From Microcoleus vaginatus WJT46-NPBG5 (GTDB lineage Bacteria > Cyanobacteriota > Cyanobacteriia > Cyanobacteriales > Oscillatoriaceae), in NCBI GenBank assembly GCA_019359355.1, contig JAHHHM010000001.1, forward strand, positions 496,001 through 560,000: 64,000 nucleotides of DNA, written 5' to 3'. Of this stretch, positions 55,983 to 64,000 are shown in pieces. The notes below the pieces were generated by a model. The model did not search any database, had not been told where the DNA came from, and saw only the letters and a program-made list of their open reading frames with translations. The translations under genes were made by a program, and so were the position numbers. Position 1 is the first letter of the stretch. Each line of letters starts with the position of its first letter.

Positions 55983-56585
55983 ATGGAACTCACACTTGAA
56001 GGTCAAAAACGGGTTGAAGGCAGTAAACCCAATGCACTTCGCCGCGAAGGATTGATTCCGGCAGTTGTGTACGGCCATAACGGAGCAGAATCGATTGCTT
56101 TCACGGTTAAAGCAAAGAAAGTTGAGCATCTGTTGAGAGATGCCACCGTTAACAATACGCTCATCGAGCTGAATATCCCCGAGGTTCCTTGGAATGGCAA
56201 GGCTCTGTTACGCGAAGTTCAGACCCATCCTTGGAAAAACTATCCTTACCACCTCAGCTTTTTTGCGGTGTCCGCTCAAGATACCTTAGAAGTTGAACTC
56301 GCCCTGAATTTTGTGGGTGAACCTGTTGGGGTCAAACTAGAGAATGGGATTTTAGACCCTGTTCTCACGCAACTGGTCGTCAAATGTAAGCCAGAGAGCA
56401 TCCCTGAATCCCTTGATATTGATGTTTCTGAGCTTCATGTGGGTGATGCCTTGCACGTCGATCAACTCTCCTTGCCTGATGGCGTCGTTGCTGTTGGGGA
56501 ACCGGGTCGGGTTGTGGTTAGTGTCCTCTTGGGTAAAGGCGACGCTGTAGACGACGAAGCAGATGCGGCGGCTGCTGCAGTTTAA
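55983..56585 (+). CDS. rplY: 50S ribosomal protein L25 (general stress/Ctc type)
   Basis: A 200-residue protein with an L25 N-terminal domain (residues 1-90: [16 protein letters not shown], which binds 5S rRNA) and a C-terminal TL5/Ctc domain (about 95-185: [21 protein letters not shown]). Length is as in the longer cyanobacterial L25. The tail is Asp/Ala-rich. It assembles into the central protuberance of the large ribosomal subunit. Follows purA, possibly co-transcribed; a strong terminator ends it. Confidence 0.95.
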   Translation: MELTLEGQKRVEGSKPNALRREGLIPAVVYGHNGAESIAFTVKAKKVEHLLRDATVNNTLIELNIPEVPWNGKALLREVQTHPWKNYPYHLSFFAVSAQDTLEVELALNFVGEPVGVKLENGILDPVLTQLVVKCKPESIPESLDIDVSELHVGDALHVDQLSLPDGVVAVGEPGRVVVSVLLGKGDAVDDEADAAAAAV

Positions 56586-56606
56586 GCAATTTTAGAACTG
56601 CACGGA

Positions 56607-56645
56607 GAAAAGCCTGGGATGAGTCTCAGGCTTTTCTATTTCTAT
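56607..56645 (+). terminator. Rho-independent terminator after rplY
   Basis: GAAAAGCCTG (56607-56616) pairs with CAGGCTTTTC (56627-56636); inner GGA/TCT pairs leave a TGAG tetraloop, and TATTTCTATT follows. Starts 22 bases after the rplY stop; convergent kinase gene ends beyond it. Confidence 0.88.
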
Positions 56646-56673
56646 TCCCTAATTTTCTAATCCTGGCTTTGTT

Positions 56674-57690
56674 TTAGCCGGCAACGATTTCCTCAACTTT
56701 TTTAGCCGGCAATTCTTCCAAACGCGGCCCGTGAACCTGCACCACAGAGGATGCGAGGTAATTACCCCAACGAGCCGCTTGAGTGGCGCTGTAGCCGTTG
56801 GTGAGGCCGAATAACACACCGCCGGCAAAGGCATCTCCCGCCCCTACCGTATCTATCGCCCGCACCGGAAATCCGGGCACATGGACGATTTGCCGGTTTT
56901 CCACCACCAGACAGCCATTCTCGCTATCGGTGATAAAAGCCAGATCCACGAGTTCACCCATTTTACGAGCGCAATCTTCTAGCGATTCCATCTCACAAAA
57001 CCGGCGCACTTCATCGGCATTGCAGAAAATCGTATCGCAATAGTCCGTTACCAGCTTGTGAAAATCACCGGCAAAGCGATCAACGAGAAATGAATCGGAA
57101 AAGGTAAACGAAACCTTGACCCCGTTACGCTTAGACTGCTCCATCGTTTCAATGGAAGCTTTTCGGGGTTCTGGCGCATCCCAAAGATAGCCTTCAATAT
57201 AGCTGTATTGGCACCGGCTCAGTCGCTCCACATCGATATCTGTGGCGGCTAAGGTGGTGGAAACTCCGAGATTGGTACACATGGTGCGCTCAGCATCGGG
57301 AGTTGTCAGCACCAAGCAAGTGCCGGTTGGGCCATTTGAGGGGGGTGCTGGGTGCACGTCAAATTCAATGCCGGCGGCTATCATGTCTTGCCGGTAAAAT
57401 TCCCCGTTGGTATCTTGGGCAACTTTACCCGAATAGAAGCCGGTGCCCCCACTTTGGGCGAGGGCGATCATGGCGTTGGCTGCCGATCCGCCGGATCGCA
57501 GTTGCAGGGAGGTGTGGGCCAAGTTATGCAAAAGGCCGGCCTGCCTTTCCGCGTCCACCAAAGTCATTGAGCCACGATTTAGGGAATGTTCCTGGACAAA
57601 ATCATCTTGCACTAATGCAAGAATATCTACTAAGGCGTTGCCGACGCCAAATACACCGACTGGTTTTGACTGCTGGTTGTTTTCTGTCAT
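56674..57690 (-). CDS. PfkB-family sugar/nucleoside kinase (adenosine kinase-like)
   Basis: A 338-residue ribokinase-fold enzyme. It has the N-terminal GVGNALVDILALVQDDF, SGGSAANAMIALAQSGG motif and the C-terminal DTVGAGDAFAGGVLFGL with catalytic Asp. The region GVSTTLAATDI and IEGYLWDAPEPRKAS is typical of bacterial adenosine kinase-like PfkB proteins. It would phosphorylate adenosine or a related sugar/nucleoside; exact substrate not provable. It sits near purA and the deaminase-like gene. ATG start. Confidence 0.9.
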   Translation of the reverse strand: MTENNQQSKPVGVFGVGNALVDILALVQDDFVQEHSLNRGSMTLVDAERQAGLLHNLAHTSLQLRSGGSAANAMIALAQSGGTGFYSGKVAQDTNGEFYRQDMIAAGIEFDVHPAPPSNGPTGTCLVLTTPDAERTMCTNLGVSTTLAATDIDVERLSRCQYSYIEGYLWDAPEPRKASIETMEQSKRNGVKVSFTFSDSFLVDRFAGDFHKLVTDYCDTIFCNADEVRRFCEMESLEDCARKMGELVDLAFITDSENGCLVVENRQIVHVPGFPVRAIDTVGAGDAFAGGVLFGLTNGYSATQAARWGNYLASSVVQVHGPRLEELPAKKVEEIVAG

Positions 57691-57813
57691 AGAACTTTTT
57701 TCTTTTTAAGAATTATACACCGTAGAGGTTTAATTTTAATTAAAAAGTTATGCTTAAAAAGTTTTGTTTAATCCAAAATTAGAGGATAAGTTAAGGTCTA
57801 ATTTTGAAACAAT

Positions 57814-59364
57814 ATGAGTGATGCTTGTGTTCCTGTTTTAATTCAGCAGATGTTGCAACCGACCTTTTATTACCATCGGGTGAGAGAGCCGATTGAACTG
57901 ATTCAAACCCATATTTCTTTCGTTTTGCTGACAGGTGATTACGTTTACAAAATCAAGAAGCCAGTGTATTTTGGTTTATTGGATTATTCGACTTTGGAAA
58001 AACGCCGTTTTTTTTGCAAAAGAGAATTGCTTTTGAATCAGTGGGGTGCGCCAGATATTTATCTAGAAGTTCTACCGATTACTCAACTAGGCAGTCAATT
58101 TCAGTTAGGTGGCATAGGTGAGCCGGTTGAATATGCACTTAAAATGCGTCAGTTTCCCCAAGACGCTCTATTTATTAACTTGCTTCAGCGGGGCTTGTTA
58201 ACAGAACAGCATTTAGAAGAATTGGGGCGTTGTGTCGCAAGTTTTCATAAAAAATCCTTAAGTAATGAGCGGATTTGGAGTTTTGGTAATGTTTCTCAGA
58301 TTCGCGAGGCAATTGATCAAAATTATCAGCGGACAGAAAAGTATGTCGATTGGCTATTAAGTCGGGAGCAATTTGCAGAAATTAGAAGATTTACAGATAA
58401 TTTTTTCGCTCAATATCAAGCAGTATTTAACAGTCGAATTGAGAATCGTTGGATTCGAGAATGTCATGGAGATTTGCATTTAAGTAATATTGCTTGGTGT
58501 CAGGATCAAGTTTTGCTATTTGATTGTATTGAATTTAATGATCGTCTACGCTGCGTCGATGTTATGTTCGATCTGGCTTATGCAGTCGTCGATTTGGAGG
58601 TAAGACAGCGCCCGGATTTGGGCAATATTTATCTAAACACTTATATTGAGCAAACAGGTGATTGGGAAGGATTGCAGGTATTGCCACTGTATTTAATTCG
58701 GCAAGCGTATGTCAGGGCGATGGTAACATCTTTTTTGCTAGACGATCCGAGTGTTTCATCTGAAGAAAAAGAGAAGCCGTTGGAAACTGCTAAAAAATAT
58801 TACAACCTGGCTTGGCAATACACTCAACCGCGCCAAGGTGAGATTATTTTAATGTCAGGTTTATCGGGTTCTGGTAAGAGTACAGTAGCGCGGTATTTAG
58901 CGCGTCACACGAATGCTATTCACATTCGATCAGATGCCGTTCGGAAACATTTAGGAGGGATTTCTTTAAATCAGCGGGGTGGGGAGAATCTTTATACACC
59001 GGAGATGACTCACAAGACTTATAACCGGCTGTTAGAGTTAGGAGTTATTCTAGCTCAACAAGGTTGGCGGGTAATTTTAGATGGGAAATATGATCGGCAG
59101 GCATTTAGGTTAAATGCAATAATCCAATGCAATACCCATCAACTGCCTTTGCAAATCGTCTACTGTACTGCGCCGGCAGAAGTGTTGCGTGATCGACTCA
59201 ACCGGCGCAGTGGTGATATTGCCGACGCAACTGCCGATCTGCTGTCGGCGCAACAAGCAACGGCTGAACCTTTCACAGACTTTGAACAATCTTATGTAAA
59301 AATTATAGATACTACACAAGATTTAGAGCAACAATTAATAAAAATACGAATATTCAGCGATTAG
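57814..59364 (+). CDS. Aminoglycoside phosphotransferase-like domain fused to a P-loop kinase
   Basis: A 516-residue protein. Residues about 30-330 form an APH/choline kinase-like fold with the catalytic loop WIRECHGDLHLSNIAW and the metal-binding DCIEFNDRLRCVDVMFD; residues 345-510 form a P-loop kinase domain with LMSGLSGSGKSTVARYLA and RSDAVRKHL. This bifunctional arrangement is common in bacteria, seen as a COG2187-COG0645 fusion, and function is unknown (possibly phosphorylation of small molecules or aminoglycoside-like compounds). Cytoplasmic. The small membrane gene follows 60 bases later. Confidence 0.88.
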   Translation: MSDACVPVLIQQMLQPTFYYHRVREPIELIQTHISFVLLTGDYVYKIKKPVYFGLLDYSTLEKRRFFCKRELLLNQWGAPDIYLEVLPITQLGSQFQLGGIGEPVEYALKMRQFPQDALFINLLQRGLLTEQHLEELGRCVASFHKKSLSNERIWSFGNVSQIREAIDQNYQRTEKYVDWLLSREQFAEIRRFTDNFFAQYQAVFNSRIENRWIRECHGDLHLSNIAWCQDQVLLFDCIEFNDRLRCVDVMFDLAYAVVDLEVRQRPDLGNIYLNTYIEQTGDWEGLQVLPLYLIRQAYVRAMVTSFLLDDPSVSSEEKEKPLETAKKYYNLAWQYTQPRQGEIILMSGLSGSGKSTVARYLARHTNAIHIRSDAVRKHLGGISLNQRGGENLYTPEMTHKTYNRLLELGVILAQQGWRVILDGKYDRQAFRLNAIIQCNTHQLPLQIVYCTAPAEVLRDRLNRRSGDIADATADLLSAQQATAEPFTDFEQSYVKIIDTTQDLEQQLIKIRIFSD

Positions 59365-59424
59365 TGATGGGTTTTATGTTGTGAAGAGCTTTGTATATCT
59401 AAAAATTGTATCTAGAAAAATTTT

Positions 59425-59826
59425 ATGAAAGTTAATCGAAAGTTTGAGCGAAAACCTGCCGGCCTTTCCAAAGGATTTTATATAGGATTGCAAGTTTGGA
59501 TGTTGTTTCTTGTTGCTTTTCTTTCTCTGGGATATCGAATTGCTTTGAGTGTTTTTTTAGGGGCCATTGGAGGTTTTGCAGCCGGCTTTATAAACGCTTG
59601 GTGGCGAACTAACGATCCAGATTTTCCAGTCGGTGAAGAAAATGAAAATCAGCTTTCTAGATTGGCTAAAGCGCGTTTAGAAACGCTGGAAAAACAGCAA
59701 ACCTCTAGTTTGGCAAAACAGAGCCGGTGGACTCGTCAAGCAGGTTCAAGCCGGCGCTTATTTGACGATCCTCCTGAGCCAATCGATGAAAATGATAATG
59801 ATGACGATGAAAAGGTAAAAGAATAA
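59425..59826 (+). CDS. Small two-helix membrane protein of unknown function
   Basis: A 133-residue protein. Two hydrophobic helices (about 20-36 YIGLQVWMLFLVAFLSLGY, and 40-58 ALSVFLGAIGGFAAGFI) are followed by a charged tail (RLAKARLETLEKQQ) and an Asp/Glu-rich end. It has the shape of cyanobacterial membrane proteins of unknown function with a cytosolic tail. No catalytic motif. It may be co-transcribed with the kinase fusion 60 bases upstream. Confidence 0.7.
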   Translation: MKVNRKFERKPAGLSKGFYIGLQVWMLFLVAFLSLGYRIALSVFLGAIGGFAAGFINAWWRTNDPDFPVGEENENQLSRLAKARLETLEKQQTSSLAKQSRWTRQAGSSRRLFDDPPEPIDENDNDDDEKVKE

Positions 59827-59852
59827 GCTATTTTAGATTTGAAAGTGATAGA

Positions 59853-62800
59853 TTATTTAAAAAGAGCCGGTTCGTGATATTGCTGCTGCACCGGCAGCTC
59901 AATAATAAACTCTGTTCCCTCACCAGGTGCTGAAACACAACTCAGTTCGCCTCCATGTTTATCTACTACAATTTGATAACTAATTGATAGCCCCAAACCC
60001 GTGCCGGCACCCACAGGTTTTGTCGTAAAGAACGGATCAAAAACGCGCTGTTTAACGTCCTGGCTCATCCCTGGGCCATTATCTGAAATTCGGATTTCCA
60101 CGCGCTGTCCATTTAAAAGGCCAGTGTGAATCCGAATTGTCGGCAGCGATGAAGCATTTCCCAGCTTTCTGTCCCCTTCCAAAGCATCAATCGCATTCGC
60201 CAGGATATTCATAAACACCTGATTTAATTGCCCAGCAAAACAGTGGACTGGCTGCAACTTTCCATATTCTTTAATCACCTGAACTTCAGAAGTTGCCCCC
60301 TTAGCTTTCAAACGATTTTGCAAAATCATAAGGGTATTATCAAGCCCCTCATGAATATCCACAGATTTCATTTGCGCTTCATCCAGTCGTGAGAAATTCC
60401 GCAGCGATAAAACGATCTGGCGAATGCGTTCCGCCCCCACTTTCATGGATGATAAAAGTTTCGGTAAATCTTCTTTTAAGAATTCTAGGTCTATCGCTTC
60501 AATTTCATCTTGAATCACCGGCAGCGGTTCCGGATAGGATTGCCGGTAAAGCTCTAACAAATTAAGCAAATCTTCAATGTATTCCATCGCCGGGTCAACA
60601 TTGCCATAGATAAAACTCACCGGATTATTAATTTCGTGAGCAACACCGGCAACCATCTGCCCCAAAGACGACATTTTTTCCGTTTGAATCAGTTGCGCTT
60701 GCGTTTGTTGCAGCGCTTTCATCGCTTGCTGAAGCTGTTGGGCTTGCTCTCGTGCCGCCCGCGCTGCCTCGGTGGCATGGGCGTAGAGTTCCGCTTGGCT
60801 GATGGCGATCGTGACCTGGTCACTAATTGCTTGCAACAGCGTCAATTCACTATCCCGCCAAGGACGAGGCCCACTACAGTGAGCGCAGCTAAGCCAACCC
60901 ATTTCTCCGGCCAGTGTGACAATGGGAATAATTGCAACTGAGGTATAGCCCCAACTTGTGTGCATCTGCTGATATTCTGGATCGGCAGACAGGGTAAGAT
61001 CGTCCACCCGAATCATTTCCCGATTCAACAGCTTTGCCAGGTAGTGATTTTCTGGATGATTCGGATAGTGACCCAAGAGGCTGGGAAGCTCAGGATTTCG
61101 GGCTTCTTTGACCACTTCCCAAGAGGCGGTTTGACCTTTAAAATTTGAATTTGGGCTAGAAAAATCTCTCAGATGACTGCCACCGGCATTTGAGCGATAC
61201 CAAATAAACAGACATCGATCAATTTGCAACAAACTGCGAATTTCTCGCACAGCCGCGTCCAAAATCGTATCTAAATCTAAGGAGTTGCGGATTTGACTGG
61301 CTAGCTGGTTGAGCAGTGCTTCTCGTTTGGCCAAGTTTCTAAATCGCGCTTCCGATTTCCGCAAGGCTGCCTCAGCCCGCTTGCGTTGGGTAATGTCGCG
61401 CCCCACTGCCTGAAATTCTATAACATCACCCGATTCGTCAAAGATGGCCCGATTTGTCCACTGCTGGGCGCGGATTTCCCCATTTGGCAAAACGAGCCGG
61501 TTTTCCCAGGTGAGGACGGGATTTTTGAGGGAGACAGATTTTAAGTTTTTGATCACGATCGCCTGTTCCCGTTCCGGGATTGCCGAGATAAAGCGATCTC
61601 CGATCACGTCTTCTCGCGGCTTGCCGAAATACCGGCAGTAGGCGTCATTGACAAACGTTAGGGTTCCATTCGGCAAAAACCGGCAGATTAATTCGGTTTG
61701 ATCTTCAACAATTGCGCGATAGTGCTTTTCGCTGGTTAAGAGTGCCTCTTGTGCCTGCTTGGCTTCGGTAATGTCAGTGGAGATGCCATCAAGACGGATC
61801 GCGCTACCCTCGGCATTGTAAAGAATTCGAGACCGCTCACTTAGCCAGCGCACTTCCCCACTAGGGTGGATGATGCGGTATTCTAATTCAACGGTGCCGG
61901 CTTGAAAACGCTTTTGCATCAACTTTTGAACGCGCTGCCGGTCTTCTGGGTGAATAACCTCTACCCAAATGTTAGGATTTGTCAGAAAATCGTTGACTGA
62001 GCGTCCATAAACTGTTTCGACGGCGGAACTCAAATAAAGCAACTGAGAGGTTGTTACATCAATTGACCAAACTACGTCATCAAGCGAATTGAGAATACTG
62101 TTAAGCCTTTCTTCGCTTTGATGCAGCGCTTCCCCCACCAACTGCCGTTCAGCGATCTCTTCTTGCAATTGCTTGTTAGCTTGTTGGAAGGCTTTGGTGC
62201 GTTCCTGAACTCGAATTTCCAAGTCTTCGTTTAACTTTTGCAACGCTTCTTCAGCCCGTTTGCGTTCTGTAATGTCGGTGGCAATGCCGTCGAGACGCAG
62301 AGGGATACCGTCAGCGGTGCAAGTTAGATGTCCCCGATCATGCAGCCAGCGCACTTCTCCATCAGGCCGGACAATTCGATATTCTATCTCTTTGAAGCCG
62401 GTGGTGAGCATTTGCTGGGAGGCAAACATTGCTCGTTCGCGATCTTCTGGATAAATGACTTCCAGCCATAAACTAGAGTTTTGGAAAAATTCTGAGGTGG
62501 GCCGGCTGTAAACGTTTTCTGCTGCGGGATTGAGATAAAGTGTTTCAAAAGTTTGTGCAGAAACAGACCATACGATATCTGTGAGGGAGTTGAGAATGCC
62601 TTCTAGCCGGTCTTCCGATTCCCGCAGTGCTTCTTCCATGCGCTTGCGATCGGTGATATCGCTGCCGATCAGGGTAACCGCAACAACTTTACCACCGTTG
62701 TGAACCGGCCCAAGCCGGCTGGAATACCAGCAATAGTTGCCGGCAGAACCAACCCAAGCAAGTTCACAATTCTGGGGTAGGCCGGTTTCAAAAACGCTGT

Positions 62801-64000
62801 TGATGCGCTGTCTTAATGGTTCGCGCGACTCTAGGGGAACGCAGTCATAAATACTGGTTCCCATAACTTCTTCTATGGTTAATCCCGGCAGGACGCGATT
62901 GATAAACTGAATCGTGCCGGTGGCATCTACGGTGATAATCGTATCCGGTGCGTTTTCTACTAAGGAACGCCATTTCGCTTCTGATTCCTGTCGTGCCGTC
63001 TCCGCCCGCTTGCGCTCGGTGATGTCCTGCGCTAAACAGACAAACCCTTGAATTTGACCTTCATCATCCCGCAAAACTGAAGCTGAAAAATAGACGGGAA
63101 TTTTCTCACCATTTTTAGCTAAAAGCGTTGTTTCTTTTCGACCTAAAAAACTGTTATTTTGAGTTAGTTCGCTCTCTTCTAAATCTTTTAAAAATCTTTT
63201 ATCTCCTAATATAATTTTTAATGACTGGCCGATTAAATCGCTTTCATCGTCATATCTCAATAACAAGAAAGCAGCAAAATTAAAAGTTTTAATCGTCAGG
63301 TCAGGATTGAGGACGATCAAAGCGTCTATCATCGACCTTAAAACATTATCAAAATAAGATTGAGAAACCGTAATCTTGGCTAAATTGTCGGCCATTGTAT
63401 TAAAAGTATCTGCCAAGATAGCGATTTCACTTAGATTTTTAGATTTTAACCTGACCTCCAATTTACCTTGACCAATTTTAACCGCAGCATCTTTAATTTC
63501 AATAATCGGTTGAACAACTTTTTTTGCTAAAAATAATCCTAGATAAATGGCTAAAATAGTAACTAATATTATTGATGCCAAGTTGAGTTGCAGGGCATTT
63601 TTTACATTTCGAGCAGATCTTTCTTCAGCAAGCCTTAGATTATCTATCTCTATGGCAATCGCTCGATCAATTAAATCAAGAAATTCTTCTTCTGTTTCTT
63701 CCAAACCCTTGGTGGCTGCTAAAACAACTGCATTTGTATTTGGGGTATTTTTTAAATCAATGAGTAATTTATTCTTTTGAAAAAATATATTTTGATATTC
63801 TTGAAGTTCTTGAAACAACTTCTTTGATTTAGAATCGCGGGGAAGAGATTCTAATTTTTTCATCCAGGCATCCATTTCTTTTTGGGCTGCGGCAAATTCT
63901 TGTTCTTCTTCTTTCCGGTATTTTGCCAAATTTTGTGCTTCATTCGTCTTGGAGGATGTCTGAGCTAATTCTGATTTAATTAAAGCTTGACTTAAAGTTT
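59853..64000 (-). CDS. Giant membrane sensor histidine kinase with HAMP, five PAS and a GAF domain (5' end beyond window)
   Basis: The frame is open to the right edge, so the N-terminus is missing; at least 1,382 residues are visible. From the visible start: a helical periplasmic or extracytoplasmic sensor segment ending in the membrane helix LASIILVTILAIYLGLFLA, a HAMP linker (VVQPIIEIKDAAVKIGQG), five PAS/PAC units, a GAF domain (LDTILDAAVREIRSLLQIDRCLF), then HisKA (QMVAGVAHEINNPVSFIYGN) and HATPase (DNGPGMSQDVKQRVFDPFFTTKPVGAG with GTGLGLSI). This kind of multi-PAS kinase is frequent in filamentous cyanobacteria; the signal is unknown. Convergent with the small membrane protein gene. Confidence 0.93.
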   Translation of the reverse strand, partial: TLSQALIKSELAQTSSKTNEAQNLAKYRKEEEQEFAAAQKEMDAWMKKLESLPRDSKSKKLFQELQEYQNIFFQKNKLLIDLKNTPNTNAVVLAATKGLEETEEEFLDLIDRAIAIEIDNLRLAEERSARNVKNALQLNLASIILVTILAIYLGLFLAKKVVQPIIEIKDAAVKIGQGKLEVRLKSKNLSEIAILADTFNTMADNLAKITVSQSYFDNVLRSMIDALIVLNPDLTIKTFNFAAFLLLRYDDESDLIGQSLKIILGDKRFLKDLEESELTQNNSFLGRKETTLLAKNGEKIPVYFSASVLRDDEGQIQGFVCLAQDITERKRAETARQESEAKWRSLVENAPDTIITVDATGTIQFINRVLPGLTIEEVMGTSIYDCVPLESREPLRQRINSVFETGLPQNCELAWVGSAGNYCWYSSRLGPVHNGGKVVAVTLIGSDITDRKRMEEALRESEDRLEGILNSLTDIVWSVSAQTFETLYLNPAAENVYSRPTSEFFQNSSLWLEVIYPEDRERAMFASQQMLTTGFKEIEYRIVRPDGEVRWLHDRGHLTCTADGIPLRLDGIATDITERKRAEEALQKLNEDLEIRVQERTKAFQQANKQLQEEIAERQLVGEALHQSEERLNSILNSLDDVVWSIDVTTSQLLYLSSAVETVYGRSVNDFLTNPNIWVEVIHPEDRQRVQKLMQKRFQAGTVELEYRIIHPSGEVRWLSERSRILYNAEGSAIRLDGISTDITEAKQAQEALLTSEKHYRAIVEDQTELICRFLPNGTLTFVNDAYCRYFGKPREDVIGDRFISAIPEREQAIVIKNLKSVSLKNPVLTWENRLVLPNGEIRAQQWTNRAIFDESGDVIEFQAVGRDITQRKRAEAALRKSEARFRNLAKREALLNQLASQIRNSLDLDTILDAAVREIRSLLQIDRCLFIWYRSNAGGSHLRDFSSPNSNFKGQTASWEVVKEARNPELPSLLGHYPNHPENHYLAKLLNREMIRVDDLTLSADPEYQQMHTSWGYTSVAIIPIVTLAGEMGWLSCAHCSGPRPWRDSELTLLQAISDQVTIAISQAELYAHATEAARAAREQAQQLQQAMKALQQTQAQLIQTEKMSSLGQMVAGVAHEINNPVSFIYGNVDPAMEYIEDLLNLLELYRQSYPEPLPVIQDEIEAIDLEFLKEDLPKLLSSMKVGAERIRQIVLSLRNFSRLDEAQMKSVDIHEGLDNTLMILQNRLKAKGATSEVQVIKEYGKLQPVHCFAGQLNQVFMNILANAIDALEGDRKLGNASSLPTIRIHTGLLNGQRVEIRISDNGPGMSQDVKQRVFDPFFTTKPVGAGTGLGLSISYQIVVDKHGGELSCVSAPGEGTEFIIELPVQQQYHEPALFK

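Overview
The window comes from a cyanobacterium, probably a filamentous one. Markers are a single-helix high-light-inducible protein, the cytochrome b6f subunit PetM, a Ycf39-type photosystem II assembly factor, an NblR-like response regulator, DUF2949 and DUF5340-type small proteins, PEP-CTERM proteins, a pil/hmp-type chemotaxis operon and short tandem heptanucleotide repeats. The classical HIP1 octamer GCGATCGC is scarce (about four seen), while the palindrome GCCGGC recurs several times per kilobase on both strands.

Layout. 1-0.5 kb: 3' end of a repeat protein. 0.5-10.3 kb: a minus-strand chemotaxis or phototaxis operon (two CheY-like regulators, CheW, a large PAS-rich chemoreceptor, CheA with a receiver domain, a second CheW). 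11-12.1 kb: purS-purQ. 12.3-16.6 kb: a Fur/Zur-type regulator, an SPFH protein with NfeD, and a PP2C phosphatase with a kinase-like N-terminus. 17.6-20.3 kb: topA. 20.3-23.8 kb: two tandem exported tyrosinases with PEP-CTERM anchors. 24.7-28.9 kb: alanine dehydrogenase, a Mop-domain protein, hli, a small membrane protein, and a MerR regulator with a WD40 protein. 28.9-34.1 kb: a NERD-like SF1 helicase, then (read on the minus strand) murA, an M48 peptidase, tRNA-Leu and a small basic protein, then a second tRNA-Leu on the plus strand. 34.2-45.1 kb: mostly metabolic and photosynthesis genes (TrmH, lpdA, trpC, an aminotransferase, a DUF192 lipoprotein, an NblR-like regulator, nadK, ycf39). 45.6-50.9 kb: a second signalling cluster (CheR-PAS, a PAS histidine kinase, a stand-alone CheB) and an SmtB-type repressor. 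50.9-53.3 kb: petM, pdxA and a small toxin-antitoxin-like pair enclosed by a duplicated 3' end of pdxA. 53.3-57.7 kb: adenosine deaminase-like protein, purA, rplY and a PfkB-family (adenosine kinase-like) kinase. 57.8-64 kb: an APH/P-loop kinase fusion, a small membrane protein, and a giant multi-PAS histidine kinase cut by the window end.

The most unusual items are the toxin-antitoxin-like cassette bracketed by a partial pdxA copy (position of a recombination event), the tandem tyrosinases carrying a shared Cys/His cluster before the anchor, the M48 gene whose stop codon lies inside a tRNA gene, the NERD helicase lacking the nuclease lysine, the pseudokinase-PP2C fusion, and heptamer repeats placed against three gene ends. 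I saw no CRISPR array, rRNA gene, complete insertion sequence or prophage.
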